The notes beneath the pieces are model-generated. The model was given only the letters and a program-made list of their open reading frames with translations. It made no database searches and was not told the origin of the DNA. DNA of 64,000 nt, taken from Teredinibacter franksiae (GTDB taxonomy: Bacteria; Pseudomonadota; Gammaproteobacteria; Pseudomonadales; Cellvibrionaceae). This document shows, piece after piece, positions 50,429 to 61,127 of this stretch (within the stretch, counting starts at the first letter, position 1; every line of letters starts with the position of its first letter). The stretch lies in the NCBI RefSeq assembly GCF_014218805.1, contig NZ_JACJUV010000008.1:248001-312000 (forward strand), read 5' to 3'. The translations under genes were made by a program, and so were the position numbers.

Positions 50429-50832
50429 TAGAACCTTCTATATCGAACAGCAGGGTCAAACTAAGGTTTTATCACTGAAACCTAGAAGCCAAGCACAGTT
50501 TAGATGAAAAAACACTAAGGCCGCTACTCTGCACTATGAAGCACTATAATTTACAGAAGAACAACCATCGCCAGTAAAAAATATACATGATGACTGATAA
50601 AGAATCATTGGCAGGCAAAGCCAAACACAATATTACACAACTCTTTATGCTACTGGGCGACGCGAGCACCACTGAGCGCAGCCACCCTATTGGGCAAGAA
50701 TTAAGCGCCGAGGCTGAAGACACCACTACGCCTCACTCGCCAACCGACACATACCCACCAAAAAAAACGGGGTTGGCCAAAGCCAACCCCGCCGTTAAAT
50801 AGTTTTTAGCCAACCTTCGATAGTGGCCAGGT
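50429..50832. other. Intergenic region between the kinase and secF
   Basis: This 404-bp gap lies between the kinase gene start and the secF stop. It holds the kinase promoter and the secDF terminator at 50763-50797. A 71-codon frame on the plus strand is present, but it runs through the terminator and has no ribosome binding site. Confidence 0.5.
50763..50797 (-). terminator. Rho-independent terminator after secF
   Basis: On the minus strand GGGGTTGGC / GCCAACCCC with a short loop is followed by seven T residues, 40 bp beyond the secF stop codon. It closes the queA-tgt-secD-secF unit. Confidence 0.85.
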
Positions 50833-51759
50833 TTAGGGCATCAGGGTTTCCTGGTCCTCACCTTCCTTTTCAACCGACATCAAGTCTTCATTCGATATAT
50901 TCAAGGCAAGCAATACATTTGCCGCAACATAAATAGAAGAATAAGTACCCACTACAACACCCATAATGAGCGACAAAGCAAAGTTATGGATTAGCTCGCC
51001 ACCTACCAAAAACAAAGCGAGTAATACGAGCAAGGTGGTTAACGAGGTGATTAACGTACGGCCCAATGTCTGGGTCAAGGAAATATTCACTATTTCAATC
51101 GGCTCAGACTTGCGTATCTTACGGAAGTTTTCACGAATGCGGTCCGAGACCACAATAGTATCGTTTAGCGAGTAACCGATTACCGCCAACACCGCAGCGA
51201 GAACAGTAAGGTCGAAGTCAAACTGAAATATAGCGAAGCAACCCAATACAATTAATACATCGTGAGCCAGCGCCACTACCGCTCCTACAGAAAATTTAAA
51301 CTGGAATCGAATACCAACGTACGCCATCACCACAATAAGTGCGAACAACATACCCAGGCCACCATCGTTGGCAAACTCTGCCCCAACTTGGCCACCCACG
51401 TACTCCACACGCTTAAGCTCAGCTTCGCCTTCACCTACGTATCCGTCTTTCAACTCTTCAGCAATTTTACCGCCCACCTCGGCTTCATCAGACTGAATAC
51501 GAATAACCACATCGCGGTCTGTACCAAAGTTAGCCACCACCGCACCAGGGTAGCCTTGCTCGCGCAAATCGTTCCGAATATCGGTAAGGTTAGCCGTTTG
51601 CGGGTAATGCATCTCTATAAGGGTACCGCCGGTAAAATCTAGGCCAAAATTCAACCCTTTTACCGCCAACGCACCAATAGACGCAATAACCAGCAGCAGT
51701 GAAAAAACTGCCGCCAGCTTACGTTGACCCATAAAATTAATTACTTTTTGTTCACTCAT
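50833..51759 (-). CDS. secF: Protein translocase subunit SecF
   Basis: Inner-membrane subunit that with SecD uses the proton gradient to pull proteins through SecYEG. The 308-residue protein has six predicted helices, starting FSLLLVIASIGALAVKGLNFGLDFTGGTLIE. The family motifs AVIGYSLNDTIVVSDRIREN and TSLTTLLVLLALFLVGG are present. It is 24 bp after secD. The C-terminal tail is acidic. Confidence 0.97.
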   Translation of the reverse strand: MSEQKVINFMGQRKLAAVFSLLLVIASIGALAVKGLNFGLDFTGGTLIEMHYPQTANLTDIRNDLREQGYPGAVVANFGTDRDVVIRIQSDEAEVGGKIAEELKDGYVGEGEAELKRVEYVGGQVGAEFANDGGLGMLFALIVVMAYVGIRFQFKFSVGAVVALAHDVLIVLGCFAIFQFDFDLTVLAAVLAVIGYSLNDTIVVSDRIRENFRKIRKSEPIEIVNISLTQTLGRTLITSLTTLLVLLALFLVGGELIHNFALSLIMGVVVGTYSSIYVAANVLLALNISNEDLMSVEKEGEDQETLMP

Positions 51760-51783
51760 TTTTTTGTCTCTTTATAGGGTCAA

Positions 51784-53649
51784 TTAAATCCAGAGTTTCT
51801 CAACACGACGACCGCCGTACATAAGATTAACAATCGCGCGTGTACCCATAATGGCGGTAAACATGGAAGTAACAATACCAATTGCCAAGGTAACCGCAAA
51901 ACCCTTCACCGAGCCGGTACCAATGGCGTAGAGAATAATCGCCACAATAAAGGTTGTAATATTGGCATCCATAATAGTTTCGAATGCGCGATCAAAACCT
52001 GTTTTAATCGCCGTTTGCGGCGGCACAGCGTTGGCAAGCTCTTCTCTAATTCGCGAGAAAATCAAAACGTTTGCATCTACTGCCATACCCACCGTAAGCA
52101 CAATACCGGCAATACCCGGCAACGTTAGCGTTGCGCCAAAAATGGACATTACCGCAATCAGCAACACCATGTTGGTGGCAAGAGCAATATTGGCCGCAAG
52201 CCCAAAGGCGCGGTAATAAAACAACATAAATATTAATACTAACGCCAAGCCAATTTTTACCGACTTAACACCCAGCGCAATATTTTCAGCACCCAAAGAT
52301 GGGCCAATGGTTCGCTCTTCCACAAAGCCCATGGGCGCGGCCAGTGCACCGGCACGCAGCAATAACGCCAATTCAGAAGCCGCTTGGGGGTTTTCTAAGC
52401 CGGTAATCCGAAAAGATTTACCCAGCGCACCTTGAATGGTTGCCAAACTAATAATGCTGGTTTCTGGCGTTTGACTGTAGGTGATTTCTTCCTCACCATT
52501 TTCATCGATCGTGCGCTTAGTTTCGGTTTTATATTCGATAAACAATACAGCCATTCGGCGTTTAATATTATTACGTGTTTTCTTGTGCATTAACGAGCCG
52601 CCCTGGCTGTCCATGGTGATATTCACCTGAGGCTGACTGGTATCGGGGTCGAAGCCCACTTGCGCATTAGTAACATTTTTCCCCGTTGCAATGGGTCGTT
52701 TTTCAATGGTAGGGCTGCCGTATTGGCGCTGCGTATCTTCATTGCGATACGGGTAGGTTTCACGCTGTGAAGCCAGCGTTTTGGCATCAGCTTCTAAGCG
52801 AAATTGAAGATTAGCCGTTTTACCAATAATAGCTTTTGCACGTGCAGTGTCTTGAATACCCGGCAATTCCACCACAATTCGATTACGTCCCTGGCGTTGT
52901 ACCATGGGTTCGGCTACACCAATTTCATTCACTCGATTACGCAGTGTGGTTAAGTTTTGGGTAACCGCATAATCTTCTTTCTCACGAATATAAGCTTGGC
53001 TTAGCTGCGCGCGCAGAAGAAACTTGCCATCTTGCTCTGATTTTTCGTACTCCAGCTCGCGCAAGTCCGAACGCAGCATAGAAGTAATCGCCTGACGCTG
53101 CTCATCAGATTCAGTAGAAATAGTAATAATACTGTCTCGTACCCGCACTTCTACACCGCGCAACCGCTCTTTGCGAATGTGCTTGCGAATATAGTCTTCG
53201 GTGCTCTCCATCTCTTCCGCCAACACCTTAGGCGTATCGACCTCCAACAAAAAGTGCACGCCGCCGGCCAAGTCGAGGCCCAGCTTCATTGGCCCTGCGC
53301 CAATGCCCAGCAACCAATCTGGTGTGGTAGGCGCCAGGTTTACGGCTACAACAAAATCTTTGCCTAGGGCTTCCTGAATTTTACGCTGCGCGGCCAATTG
53401 ATCAGCCTGTTCACGCAAGCGAACCAGGCCATTGCCCTTATCAAACTCTGCACCAAAATATTCAATACCGAGGTCCTTAAGCACTTGCTCGGCCTTTTTC
53501 ATGTCTCGCTCGGTAATCTCAAGGGATACGGAGGAGCCTGAAATTTGTACAGCGGGGTCGGGGGCGTAGATATTGGGAAGTGCGTAGAAAAAACCTACAA
53601 CCACAATAACCAAGATCAGTAGGTATTTCCAAAAGGGGTAACGGTTCAT
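51784..53649 (-). CDS. secD: Protein translocase subunit SecD
   Basis: Large subunit of SecDF. The 621-residue protein has an N-terminal helix (YLLILVIVVVGFFYALPN), the periplasmic P1 head (LGLDLAGGVHFLLEVD, LRNRVNEIGVAEPMVQRQGRNRIVVELPG), and five C-terminal helices with GMAVDANVLIFSRIREE. MNRYPFWKY is taken as the start; four more codons are open upstream. The gene between tgt and secD in most relatives, yajC, is not found here. Confidence 0.97.
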   Translation of the reverse strand: MNRYPFWKYLLILVIVVVGFFYALPNIYAPDPAVQISGSSVSLEITERDMKKAEQVLKDLGIEYFGAEFDKGNGLVRLREQADQLAAQRKIQEALGKDFVVAVNLAPTTPDWLLGIGAGPMKLGLDLAGGVHFLLEVDTPKVLAEEMESTEDYIRKHIRKERLRGVEVRVRDSIITISTESDEQRQAITSMLRSDLRELEYEKSEQDGKFLLRAQLSQAYIREKEDYAVTQNLTTLRNRVNEIGVAEPMVQRQGRNRIVVELPGIQDTARAKAIIGKTANLQFRLEADAKTLASQRETYPYRNEDTQRQYGSPTIEKRPIATGKNVTNAQVGFDPDTSQPQVNITMDSQGGSLMHKKTRNNIKRRMAVLFIEYKTETKRTIDENGEEEITYSQTPETSIISLATIQGALGKSFRITGLENPQAASELALLLRAGALAAPMGFVEERTIGPSLGAENIALGVKSVKIGLALVLIFMLFYYRAFGLAANIALATNMVLLIAVMSIFGATLTLPGIAGIVLTVGMAVDANVLIFSRIREELANAVPPQTAIKTGFDRAFETIMDANITTFIVAIILYAIGTGSVKGFAVTLAIGIVTSMFTAIMGTRAIVNLMYGGRRVEKLWI

Positions 53650-53778
53650 GTAGAAGTCCAAAAAGCAATGCGATTATTGGTCGCTTTTTAAGCGTTATAG
53701 TGGGCCCTATTCACTGCTAGAGCCGTAAAGTGGCGGGATTATACCCGCTTCGACCCAAAGATGGGCGCCGAGCAGGCA

Positions 53779-55994
<2,216 letters not shown>

Positions 55995-56084
55995 GGCGAA
56001 ATAATAATCAGACGTGTAAGTTGGAGGGCCGCAAGGTTAATAGAATTTCGGTCGATTTTCCATGTTTCAAACAACCGGAAATGG

Positions 56085-56112
56085 TTGACCCAACAAAAAG
56101 CACTGTTATAAT
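56085..56112 (+). promoter_or_regulatory. Strong promoter of tRNA-Leu
   Basis: TTGACC (56085-56090) and a perfect TATAAT (56107-56112) are 16 bp apart, followed by a GC-rich discriminator (CTCGCGCC). Such a discriminator is typical for stringently controlled stable-RNA promoters. The tRNA begins 60 bp downstream. Confidence 0.8.
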
Positions 56113-56171
56113 CTCGCGCCTCAGACGGTTTGGCTAGAAAAGCCCGGCCGCGATGCAATATCGAATTAAAT

Positions 56172-56258
56172 GCCAGCGTGATGGAATTGGTAGACATAGG
56201 GGATTCAAAATCCCCCGTCCTCACGGACGTGGCGGTTCAAGTCCGCCCGCTGGTACCA
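56172..56258 (+). tRNA. tRNA-Leu (anticodon CAA)
   Basis: An 87-nt class II tRNA. The acceptor stem pairs GCCAGCG with CGCTGGT (one G-U at the end), followed by discriminator A and an encoded CCA. The anticodon loop gives CAA, reading UUG. The long variable arm (GTCCTCACGGACG region) and the T-arm GGTTCAAGTCC are present. The gene is preceded by a strong promoter and marks the left edge of the gene-poor, repeat-rich segment. Confidence 0.95.
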
Positions 56259-56640
56259 AATTTTTCCCTTTATATATCAACAAGTTAGCGGCTCAGCCCG
56301 CCAACCGTCAACAACGCCCTTCTCCCCAAAACAGACCAAATATCGCCAAAGTGTCTACGCATTTTTTTTATCGCACTTAATCTTCACTTCTTTTCTGCTT
56401 TGTTCATTATGTGAAATAGGGATAGAGGGCAATGCTCAAACACCGTAAGGCCTGCCGTAAAATCCCAATTTCAGTGGTCGCTAAAACGTGCTTGCGCCGC
56501 AGGGGGGGGAGGAGTGCTTTTATTGAGGGTTTTGGGTGGGTTTGAATAAACATGAATTTAAAACGTAAGGCCTGACCACGGTCATTTCGTTCAACACATC
56601 GCCGTATGTTTCTACAGCGATGTGTTTAATGACTAAAATA
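56259..56640. other. Gene-free region after tRNA-Leu, with inverted repeat
   Basis: In this 382-bp stretch no gene is seen. An inverted repeat AACACATCGC / GCGATGTGTT (56593-56626, 14-nt loop) lies just past the end of the PEP-CTERM gene and may end its transcript, but it lacks a T-run. There is a run of eight G near 56502, and CGTAAGGCCTG occurs twice (about 56443 and 56563). Confidence 0.4.
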
Positions 56641-57147
56641 TTACGCTTTTTTACGACTAAACCCGAGGCCAATAATACCAAGACACAAAAGCACTAAGGA
56701 CGAAGGTTCGGGAACAGGAACCGAGTTAATGCTAAATTGAAGAGCAGACCCTGCCAAGAAGCCACCAGACGCCATATCCAAAGTGATGCTATTCGCATCA
56801 AAACTAAAGTTATCGACAATTCCACCGCTGAAGCCATCGTTGGATAAAAGCGAAAAATCAGTAATAATTTCATCAAAATCGCTAAACACATAATCACCAA
56901 ACCCGCCCCAGCCCAAACTGGAGGAACTTGATGTTATGGTCAGTATGTCGTCAGAAAAATCAAAGCTCAAATAACCGTGAGTACCAATAAACTCAACACC
57001 TGCGCCCACGGTTGCTGAGCCAGGGTTAAGGCTGACTCCCGAGGCTGAAATAGTGTCGCCCATTAAGCCAGCATGAGCAGGTATGGCTAACAACACAAGA
57101 AGCATTGACGCAATAACTGATTGCACTGCAGATTTTCGGGTAAGCAT
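56641..57147 (-). CDS. PEP-CTERM sorting domain protein
   Basis: A 168-residue exported protein. It has a signal peptide (about 1-26, LLVLLAIPAHA) and a beta-rich mature part with many Gly, Ser and Phe. The C-terminal sorting signal has VPEPSS, a hydrophobic helix and a basic RKKA end. Such proteins are processed by an exosortase and are often linked to extracellular polysaccharide and biofilm. The start at 57147 is supported by GGAG eight bases before it; 21 more codons are open upstream without support. No exosortase gene is in this window. The function of the mature domain is unknown. Confidence 0.85.
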   Translation of the reverse strand: MLTRKSAVQSVIASMLLVLLAIPAHAGLMGDTISASGVSLNPGSATVGAGVEFIGTHGYLSFDFSDDILTITSSSSSLGWGGFGDYVFSDFDEIITDFSLLSNDGFSGGIVDNFSFDANSITLDMASGGFLAGSALQFSINSVPVPEPSSLVLLCLGIIGLGFSRKKA

Positions 57148-57404
57148 AATAATCTCCAAATTAAATAATTTTATTATTCGCTCAACCCATGGCAATTTTC
57201 GCGCCAACACCTTTTTTTATTATAAAATCAATACGTTAGCCTTACATCTTCCCCCACGCCGATTGTTGTGGCGCGTATTCCGTAAACTGTACCGACGCTT
57301 TCAACCTTAGCATCCACCTCCTTACCCCTTAATTTTTTAGACGTTTGGCTAAGCCGCTCGAGAATGTTGCACTTACCCCTTGATGTAAAAACCAAGAATG
57401 GCAC

Positions 57405-57537
57405 ACGAGGACACCCACTCACCATGATTTGAAAATGGATGGTTCTAGGTGCTATTCAAACAGAATCACAAAATGTATCACCAGCCGTTAAGGCATTATT
57501 AACGGCAAAAGGGAAAGTGGTTTTCGGACACCCACAC
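57405..57537 (+). repeat. Pair of GGACACCCAC motifs (REP-like)
   Basis: ACGAGGACACCCACTC at 57405-57420 and CGGACACCCACAC at 57525-57537. The same ordered pair recurs at 59692-59777 just before the transposase gene, and single copies at 61128-61140 (inverted) and 63691-63702. They are likely recognition or remnant sequences of the REP-associated transposase. Confidence 0.6.
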
Positions 57538-57546
57538 CAATACTTG

Positions 57547-57655
57547 GGCGCCCATTTGTGGCACACAGGTAACGAGGGAAAATATCAACAACCTAGCCTA
57601 CAAACCCACTAACTATTCGGCTGTACTTTTTCTTAATATGGCTGTCTTATTTATT
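57547..57655 (+). repeat. 109-bp direct repeat, copy 1
   Basis: Aligns without gaps to 60908-61016 with about six mismatches. It contains GGCACACAGGTAACGAG and CTTAATATGGCTGTC. Copies 1 and 2 enclose the sulfatase and transposase genes. A shorter, diverged third copy lies at about 63790-63830. Confidence 0.9.
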
Positions 57656-57689
57656 TCCGCTGTCTTATTTATTTCCGTTATTTATTTCC
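57641..57689 (+). repeat. 18-bp tandem repeat, 2.7 copies
   Basis: GCTGTCTTATTTATTTCC occurs twice in succession (57641-57658, 57659-57676), then a 13-bp partial copy. It starts inside the right end of the 109-bp repeat, and the other 109-bp copy at 61002 has only one unit. Confidence 0.85.
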
Positions 57690-57803
57690 GAGCTTCATTG
57701 CTTACCTACAACGGCATTTCTTGAGGGTTATAGACCCGGTATAGGGTACAAATAGCGATTAGAACGTTTTAAAAAATCAGCGTATCACCAGTAACAATTC
57801 AAA

Positions 57804-57835
57804 CCTCGCACATTGAAATTGTGCGGGGGTTTTTT
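57804..57835 (+). terminator. Rho-independent terminator without an upstream gene
   Basis: A 9-bp stem (CCTCGCACA / TGTGCGGGG, one G-T pair), 7-nt loop and six T residues on the plus strand. No plus-strand gene ends before it; the nearest is the tRNA-Leu about 1.5 kb away. It may end a small RNA or be left over from a lost gene. Confidence 0.8.
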
Positions 57836-57869
57836 GTCTAAGCCTGATCTAATCTTGCCTGTTTTTCTT

Positions 57870-57923
57870 GCTGCTGCCGCTGCTGCTGCCGCTGCTGCTG
57901 CCGCTGCTGCTGCCGCTGCCGCT
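57870..57923 (+). repeat. GCN trinucleotide tract upstream of the sulfatase
   Basis: Fifty-four bases made of 18 GCT/GCC triplets, arranged as three full 12-bp units (GCTGCTGCTGCC) plus partial units. It ends 94 bp before the sulfatase ATG. It is not read into the sulfatase: the frame in phase with the ATG stops before it. Such a tract can change length by slippage. Confidence 0.9.
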
Positions 57924-58017
57924 AAACGGGCATTTTGGGGTATGCAACCTATACAATCAGAGTCTAAGCACTTAACATGAAGAATGAATAACGTTTCAAG
58001 CATATGAGGCTTAAAGA

Positions 58018-59580
58018 ATGACAAGAAAAGATTACCGTAAGTTTTTAAGGGGAATTCTAGCAATAACCATTGGCCTAATGGCCGTAAGTGCTTTTGCCGC
58101 GCCAAAGCCGAACATCCTGGTGATTTGGGGCGACGATATAGGCATGTACAATATTAGTGCCTATAACCACGGCATGATGGGCTACAAAACCCCTAACATT
58201 GACCGCATCGCCAAAGAAGGCGCACTGTTTACAGATCATTACGCCCAGCAAACATGTACAGCAGGCCGCGCGTCCTTTGTGCTAGGCCAACACCCCTTTC
58301 GTACAGGCTTGCTTACCATTGGTATGCCAGGCTCAGAGCATGGTATTCCAGACTGGGCACCAACCATTGCTGATCTATTAAAAGAAAAAGGCTACGTGAC
58401 GGGTCAATTTGGGAAAAACCACCTAGGTGATCAAGATAAGCATTTACCCACAGCCCATGGCTTTGATGAGTTTTTCGGTAACCTATACCACCTTAACGCC
58501 GAGGAAGAACCCGAAACGTATTACTACCCCAAAGACCCTGAGTTCCTAAAGAAGTATGCGCCTCGTGGTGTTATTCGAGCTTACGCTGACGGTAAAATTG
58601 AAGACACTGGGCCGATGACGCGTAAGCGCATGGAAACGGCTGATGAAGAATTTTTAGCCGCTGGCTTGAAGTTTATCGATAAGGCTCACACAGCGAATAA
58701 ACCCTTTTTTATGTGGATGAGTGCTACCCGCATGCATGTGTGGACTCGGTTAAAGCCCGAATCTAAAGGTAAAACGGGTATAGGCCTCTACCCTGATGGC
58801 ATGGTTGAGCATGATGGCCATGTGGGTGTGTTATTGAAGAAGCTTGATGACCTTGGCATCGCCGATAATACTATTGTGGTCTACAGCACCGACAACGGCG
58901 CAGAGAAATTTACTTGGCCTGATGGCGGTACTACCCCGTTCCACGGTGAAAAAGGCACAACCTGGGAAGGCGGAATGCGTGTTCCTCAATTGGTACGCTG
59001 GCCCGGTGTCATTAAGGCAGGCACCAATATCAATGCCATTATGTCTCAGGAAGACTGGTTACCCACCTTACTGGCCGCTGCGGGTGATCCCGATATTGTA
59101 GCGAAGCTGAAAAAGGGGCATAAAGCCAATGGAAAGAAATTTAAAGTGCATGCTGATGGCTATAACTTTTTACCCTACTTCAGTGGTAAAACTAAAGAGT
59201 CACCGCGCGATTCCATCTACTATTTTAGTGCAGACGGCGACCTGAATGCCGTTCGATGGAACGACTGGAAGGTAACCTTTGCCTATACAGAAGGTGATAT
59301 TGCTAATGGTGTAAGAGTTATACCGGGGTGGCCTCGTATCGCCCATTTACGTGCAGACCCATTTGAAGACGCTCAGATAGAATCACCTATGCATCTCCGC
59401 TGGATGGCTGACAATATGTGGCTATTTGTTCCTGTTCAAGAAAAGTTGATGGAATTTTTCGGTACTCTTGAAAGCTATCCATTCCAGCAAGGTCAGTCAC
59501 TTAATGTAGATGTTAATTACAACACGATTAAGTTACAAAAAGTCATGAAGGAATTAGAGATATCATCACCCATCAATTAA
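58018..59580 (+). CDS. Periplasmic sulfatase (arylsulfatase-like)
   Basis: Formylglycine-dependent sulfatase of the alkaline phosphatase superfamily (S1 type), hydrolysing sulfate esters. The 520-residue protein has a signal peptide (LAITIGLMAVSAFAA, cleavage near 27) and the N-terminal metal-binding Asp pair (VIWGDDIG). The modified Cys is in TCTAGRASF (Cys80), a CxAxR version of the CxPxR motif, followed by GQFGKNHLGD and later YSTDNGAEKFTWPDGG and HGEKGTTWEGG. In marine relatives such enzymes act on sulfated polysaccharides, but the substrate cannot be named. A formylglycine-generating enzyme is not in the window. Codons 321-373 are repeated at the right end of the window. Confidence 0.93.
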   Translation: MTRKDYRKFLRGILAITIGLMAVSAFAAPKPNILVIWGDDIGMYNISAYNHGMMGYKTPNIDRIAKEGALFTDHYAQQTCTAGRASFVLGQHPFRTGLLTIGMPGSEHGIPDWAPTIADLLKEKGYVTGQFGKNHLGDQDKHLPTAHGFDEFFGNLYHLNAEEEPETYYYPKDPEFLKKYAPRGVIRAYADGKIEDTGPMTRKRMETADEEFLAAGLKFIDKAHTANKPFFMWMSATRMHVWTRLKPESKGKTGIGLYPDGMVEHDGHVGVLLKKLDDLGIADNTIVVYSTDNGAEKFTWPDGGTTPFHGEKGTTWEGGMRVPQLVRWPGVIKAGTNINAIMSQEDWLPTLLAAAGDPDIVAKLKKGHKANGKKFKVHADGYNFLPYFSGKTKESPRDSIYYFSADGDLNAVRWNDWKVTFAYTEGDIANGVRVIPGWPRIAHLRADPFEDAQIESPMHLRWMADNMWLFVPVQEKLMEFFGTLESYPFQQGQSLNVDVNYNTIKLQKVMKELEISSPIN

Positions 59581-59650
59581 TGTAGCTCTGGCTGGCGCCT
59601 ATACCCTTTTTCAAAATAGGAGCCTCAGTGTCGTAAACAAATTTAACACC

Positions 59651-59675
59651 AAGGCTCCTTCAGGAGCCTTTTTTA
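59651..59675 (+). terminator. Rho-independent terminator after the sulfatase
   Basis: AAGGCTCC / GGAGCCTT with a 4-nt loop (TTCA) followed by a T-run, 70 bp after the sulfatase stop. Confidence 0.9.
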
Positions 59676-59691
59676 TACTATAACTAGACGC

Positions 59692-59777
59692 TCACGAGGA
59701 CACCCACTCCCCTTTGATTGACGGGAATAATTCTCTTAGTACGTGCCCCTTTACGTTTTTCTTACGGACACCCACAC
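59692..59777 (+). repeat. Second pair of GGACACCCAC motifs before the transposase
   Basis: CACGAGGACACCCACTC at 59692-59708 and CGGACACCCACAC at 59765-59777, in the same order and orientation as the pair at 57405-57537 but closer together. The second lies 67 bp before the transposase ATG. Confidence 0.7.
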
Positions 59778-59844
59778 AAACACTTGAACCCAACAAAAAA
59801 CTACTGTACATTAAAACAGCATTAAGGATCTCAAGGAATGATCC

Positions 59845-60822
59845 ATGCCCCGCCCAAGGAAGCAACAAATCTCCCTAGAAGCCACACCTTACTACCATTG
59901 TACCTCTCGCTGTGTACGCAGAGCCTTTCTCTGTGGCCTTGATGCGTTAACAGGCAAAGATTACGAATACCGCCGTCAATGGGTTGAAGACCGCATTCTA
60001 TTTTTGGGTGAGGTCTTCTGCATTGACGTATGTGCCTATGCCGTAATGAGCAACCACCACCACGTAGTGTTACACATTAATAATGCTGAAGCCCAAAGCC
60101 TGACGGACCTAGAAGTATGCGAACGCTGGCACAAGCTTTACAAAGGCACCCTCTTAACTCAGAAATTTTTAAAGGGTGAACTACTCGACGAAGCCCAGAT
60201 ACTCGCCGTTAAAGAAAAACTGGAGCACTGGCGCCGTGAACTAGCCAATATCAGCCGCTGGATGTGGGCTTTAAACGAACCTATTGCCCGTATGGCAAAT
60301 GCCGAAGACCAGTGTACCGGGCGCTTCTGGGAAAGCCGATTTAAGTCACAAGCCTTACTCGATGAAAAAGCCTTAGCCGCCTGTATGGCCTACGTGGATT
60401 TAAACCCCATTCGAGCCAAAATGGCAAAAACCCCAGAAAGCTCTGACCACACCTCAATAAAACGCCGTATTGATACCCTAGAAACAGATAACCCTCAGCC
60501 TTTAAAACTCGCCGAATTTGTGGGTAACCCAAGAGAACCCATGCCCCAGGGCCTACCCTTTCATCTACAAGATTACGTGCAGCTTGTGGATATTACCGGA
60601 AGGGCTATTCGTGAAGACAAACGTGGCTTTATCGACAACAACTTACCCCCCATTCTTGAGCGCCTCAATATCTCCAACCATGAATGGCTTGTACTGACCA
60701 CCCAGTTTGAATCCAAATTCAAAAGTTTGGTTGGCTGCAAAGATAAGCTAATGCTTGCAGCAAAGGCATTAGGGCTGCAAAGAAGACCGGCTTACGCCAA
60801 TTGTGAAGCGATACTCAACTAA
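59845..60822 (+). CDS. REP-associated tyrosine transposase (Y1, IS200-like)
   Basis: A 325-residue member of the TnpA-REP (RAYT) group of single-strand HUH transposases. The MPRPRKQQISLEATPYYHCTSR N-terminus is typical, the HUH metal-binding motif is in VMSNHHHVVL, and the catalytic Tyr is probably that in ACMAYVDLNPIRAKM. A longer C-terminal part (from about 215) differs from the small IS200 enzymes. These enzymes are thought to have spread short REP palindromes and are usually single-copy and immobile. GGACACCCAC motifs on both sides in inverted orientation fit this picture. Confidence 0.9.
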   Translation: MPRPRKQQISLEATPYYHCTSRCVRRAFLCGLDALTGKDYEYRRQWVEDRILFLGEVFCIDVCAYAVMSNHHHVVLHINNAEAQSLTDLEVCERWHKLYKGTLLTQKFLKGELLDEAQILAVKEKLEHWRRELANISRWMWALNEPIARMANAEDQCTGRFWESRFKSQALLDEKALAACMAYVDLNPIRAKMAKTPESSDHTSIKRRIDTLETDNPQPLKLAEFVGNPREPMPQGLPFHLQDYVQLVDITGRAIREDKRGFIDNNLPPILERLNISNHEWLVLTTQFESKFKSLVGCKDKLMLAAKALGLQRRPAYANCEAILN

Positions 60823-60907
60823 AATCCCCAACCGATATTAAGCCCCGCCCCACTTTCTCCCCAAGAGAGGATTAAACTCGTTCGAAAATTGGCTACTTTA
60901 GCCATTT

Positions 60908-61016
60908 GGCGCCTATTTTTGGCACACAGGTAACGAGGAAAAATATCAACAACCTAGCCTACAAATCTACTAGCTATTCGGCTGTACTTTTTCTTAATAT
61001 GGCTGTCTTATTTATT
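60908..61016 (+). repeat. 109-bp direct repeat, copy 2
   Basis: Same length and orientation as 57547-57655 with about six substitutions. It lies 85 bp beyond the transposase stop codon. Confidence 0.9.
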
Positions 61017-61074
61017 CTTTTAATTCCACGATGTACTCTCCTATTGAAGCTAACATTTGCATATACGTCATCCC

Positions 61075-61099
61075 AGATGTAGACATAACGTCTACATCT
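61075..61099. repeat. Perfect 10-bp inverted repeat
   Basis: AGATGTAGAC and GTCTACATCT with a 5-nt loop (ATAAC). There is no T-run, so it is not a classical terminator; it may be a transposase hairpin or an operator. Confidence 0.8.
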
Positions 61100-61127
61100 A
61101 TATCTTTATGGCCACATCCAAGTGTTA

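Larger units (their letters stand above)
57148..58017. other. Repeat-rich non-coding region upstream of the sulfatase
   Basis: This 870-bp stretch holds no convincing gene. It contains a pair of GGACACCCAC motifs, one copy of a 109-bp direct repeat, an 18-bp tandem repeat, a rho-independent terminator without a gene before it, and a GCN trinucleotide tract just upstream of the sulfatase. Each is listed separately. Confidence 0.6.

Noticed and set aside
50587..50802. 71-codon plus-strand frame between the kinase and secF
   Set aside because: It has no ribosome binding site, and its second half runs through the secF terminator hairpin. The composition gives no sign of coding.
57785..58105. Minus-strand frame with a poly-Ala run
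   Set aside because: The poly-Ala comes only from the GCN triplet tract, and the frame overlaps the start of the well-supported sulfatase gene.
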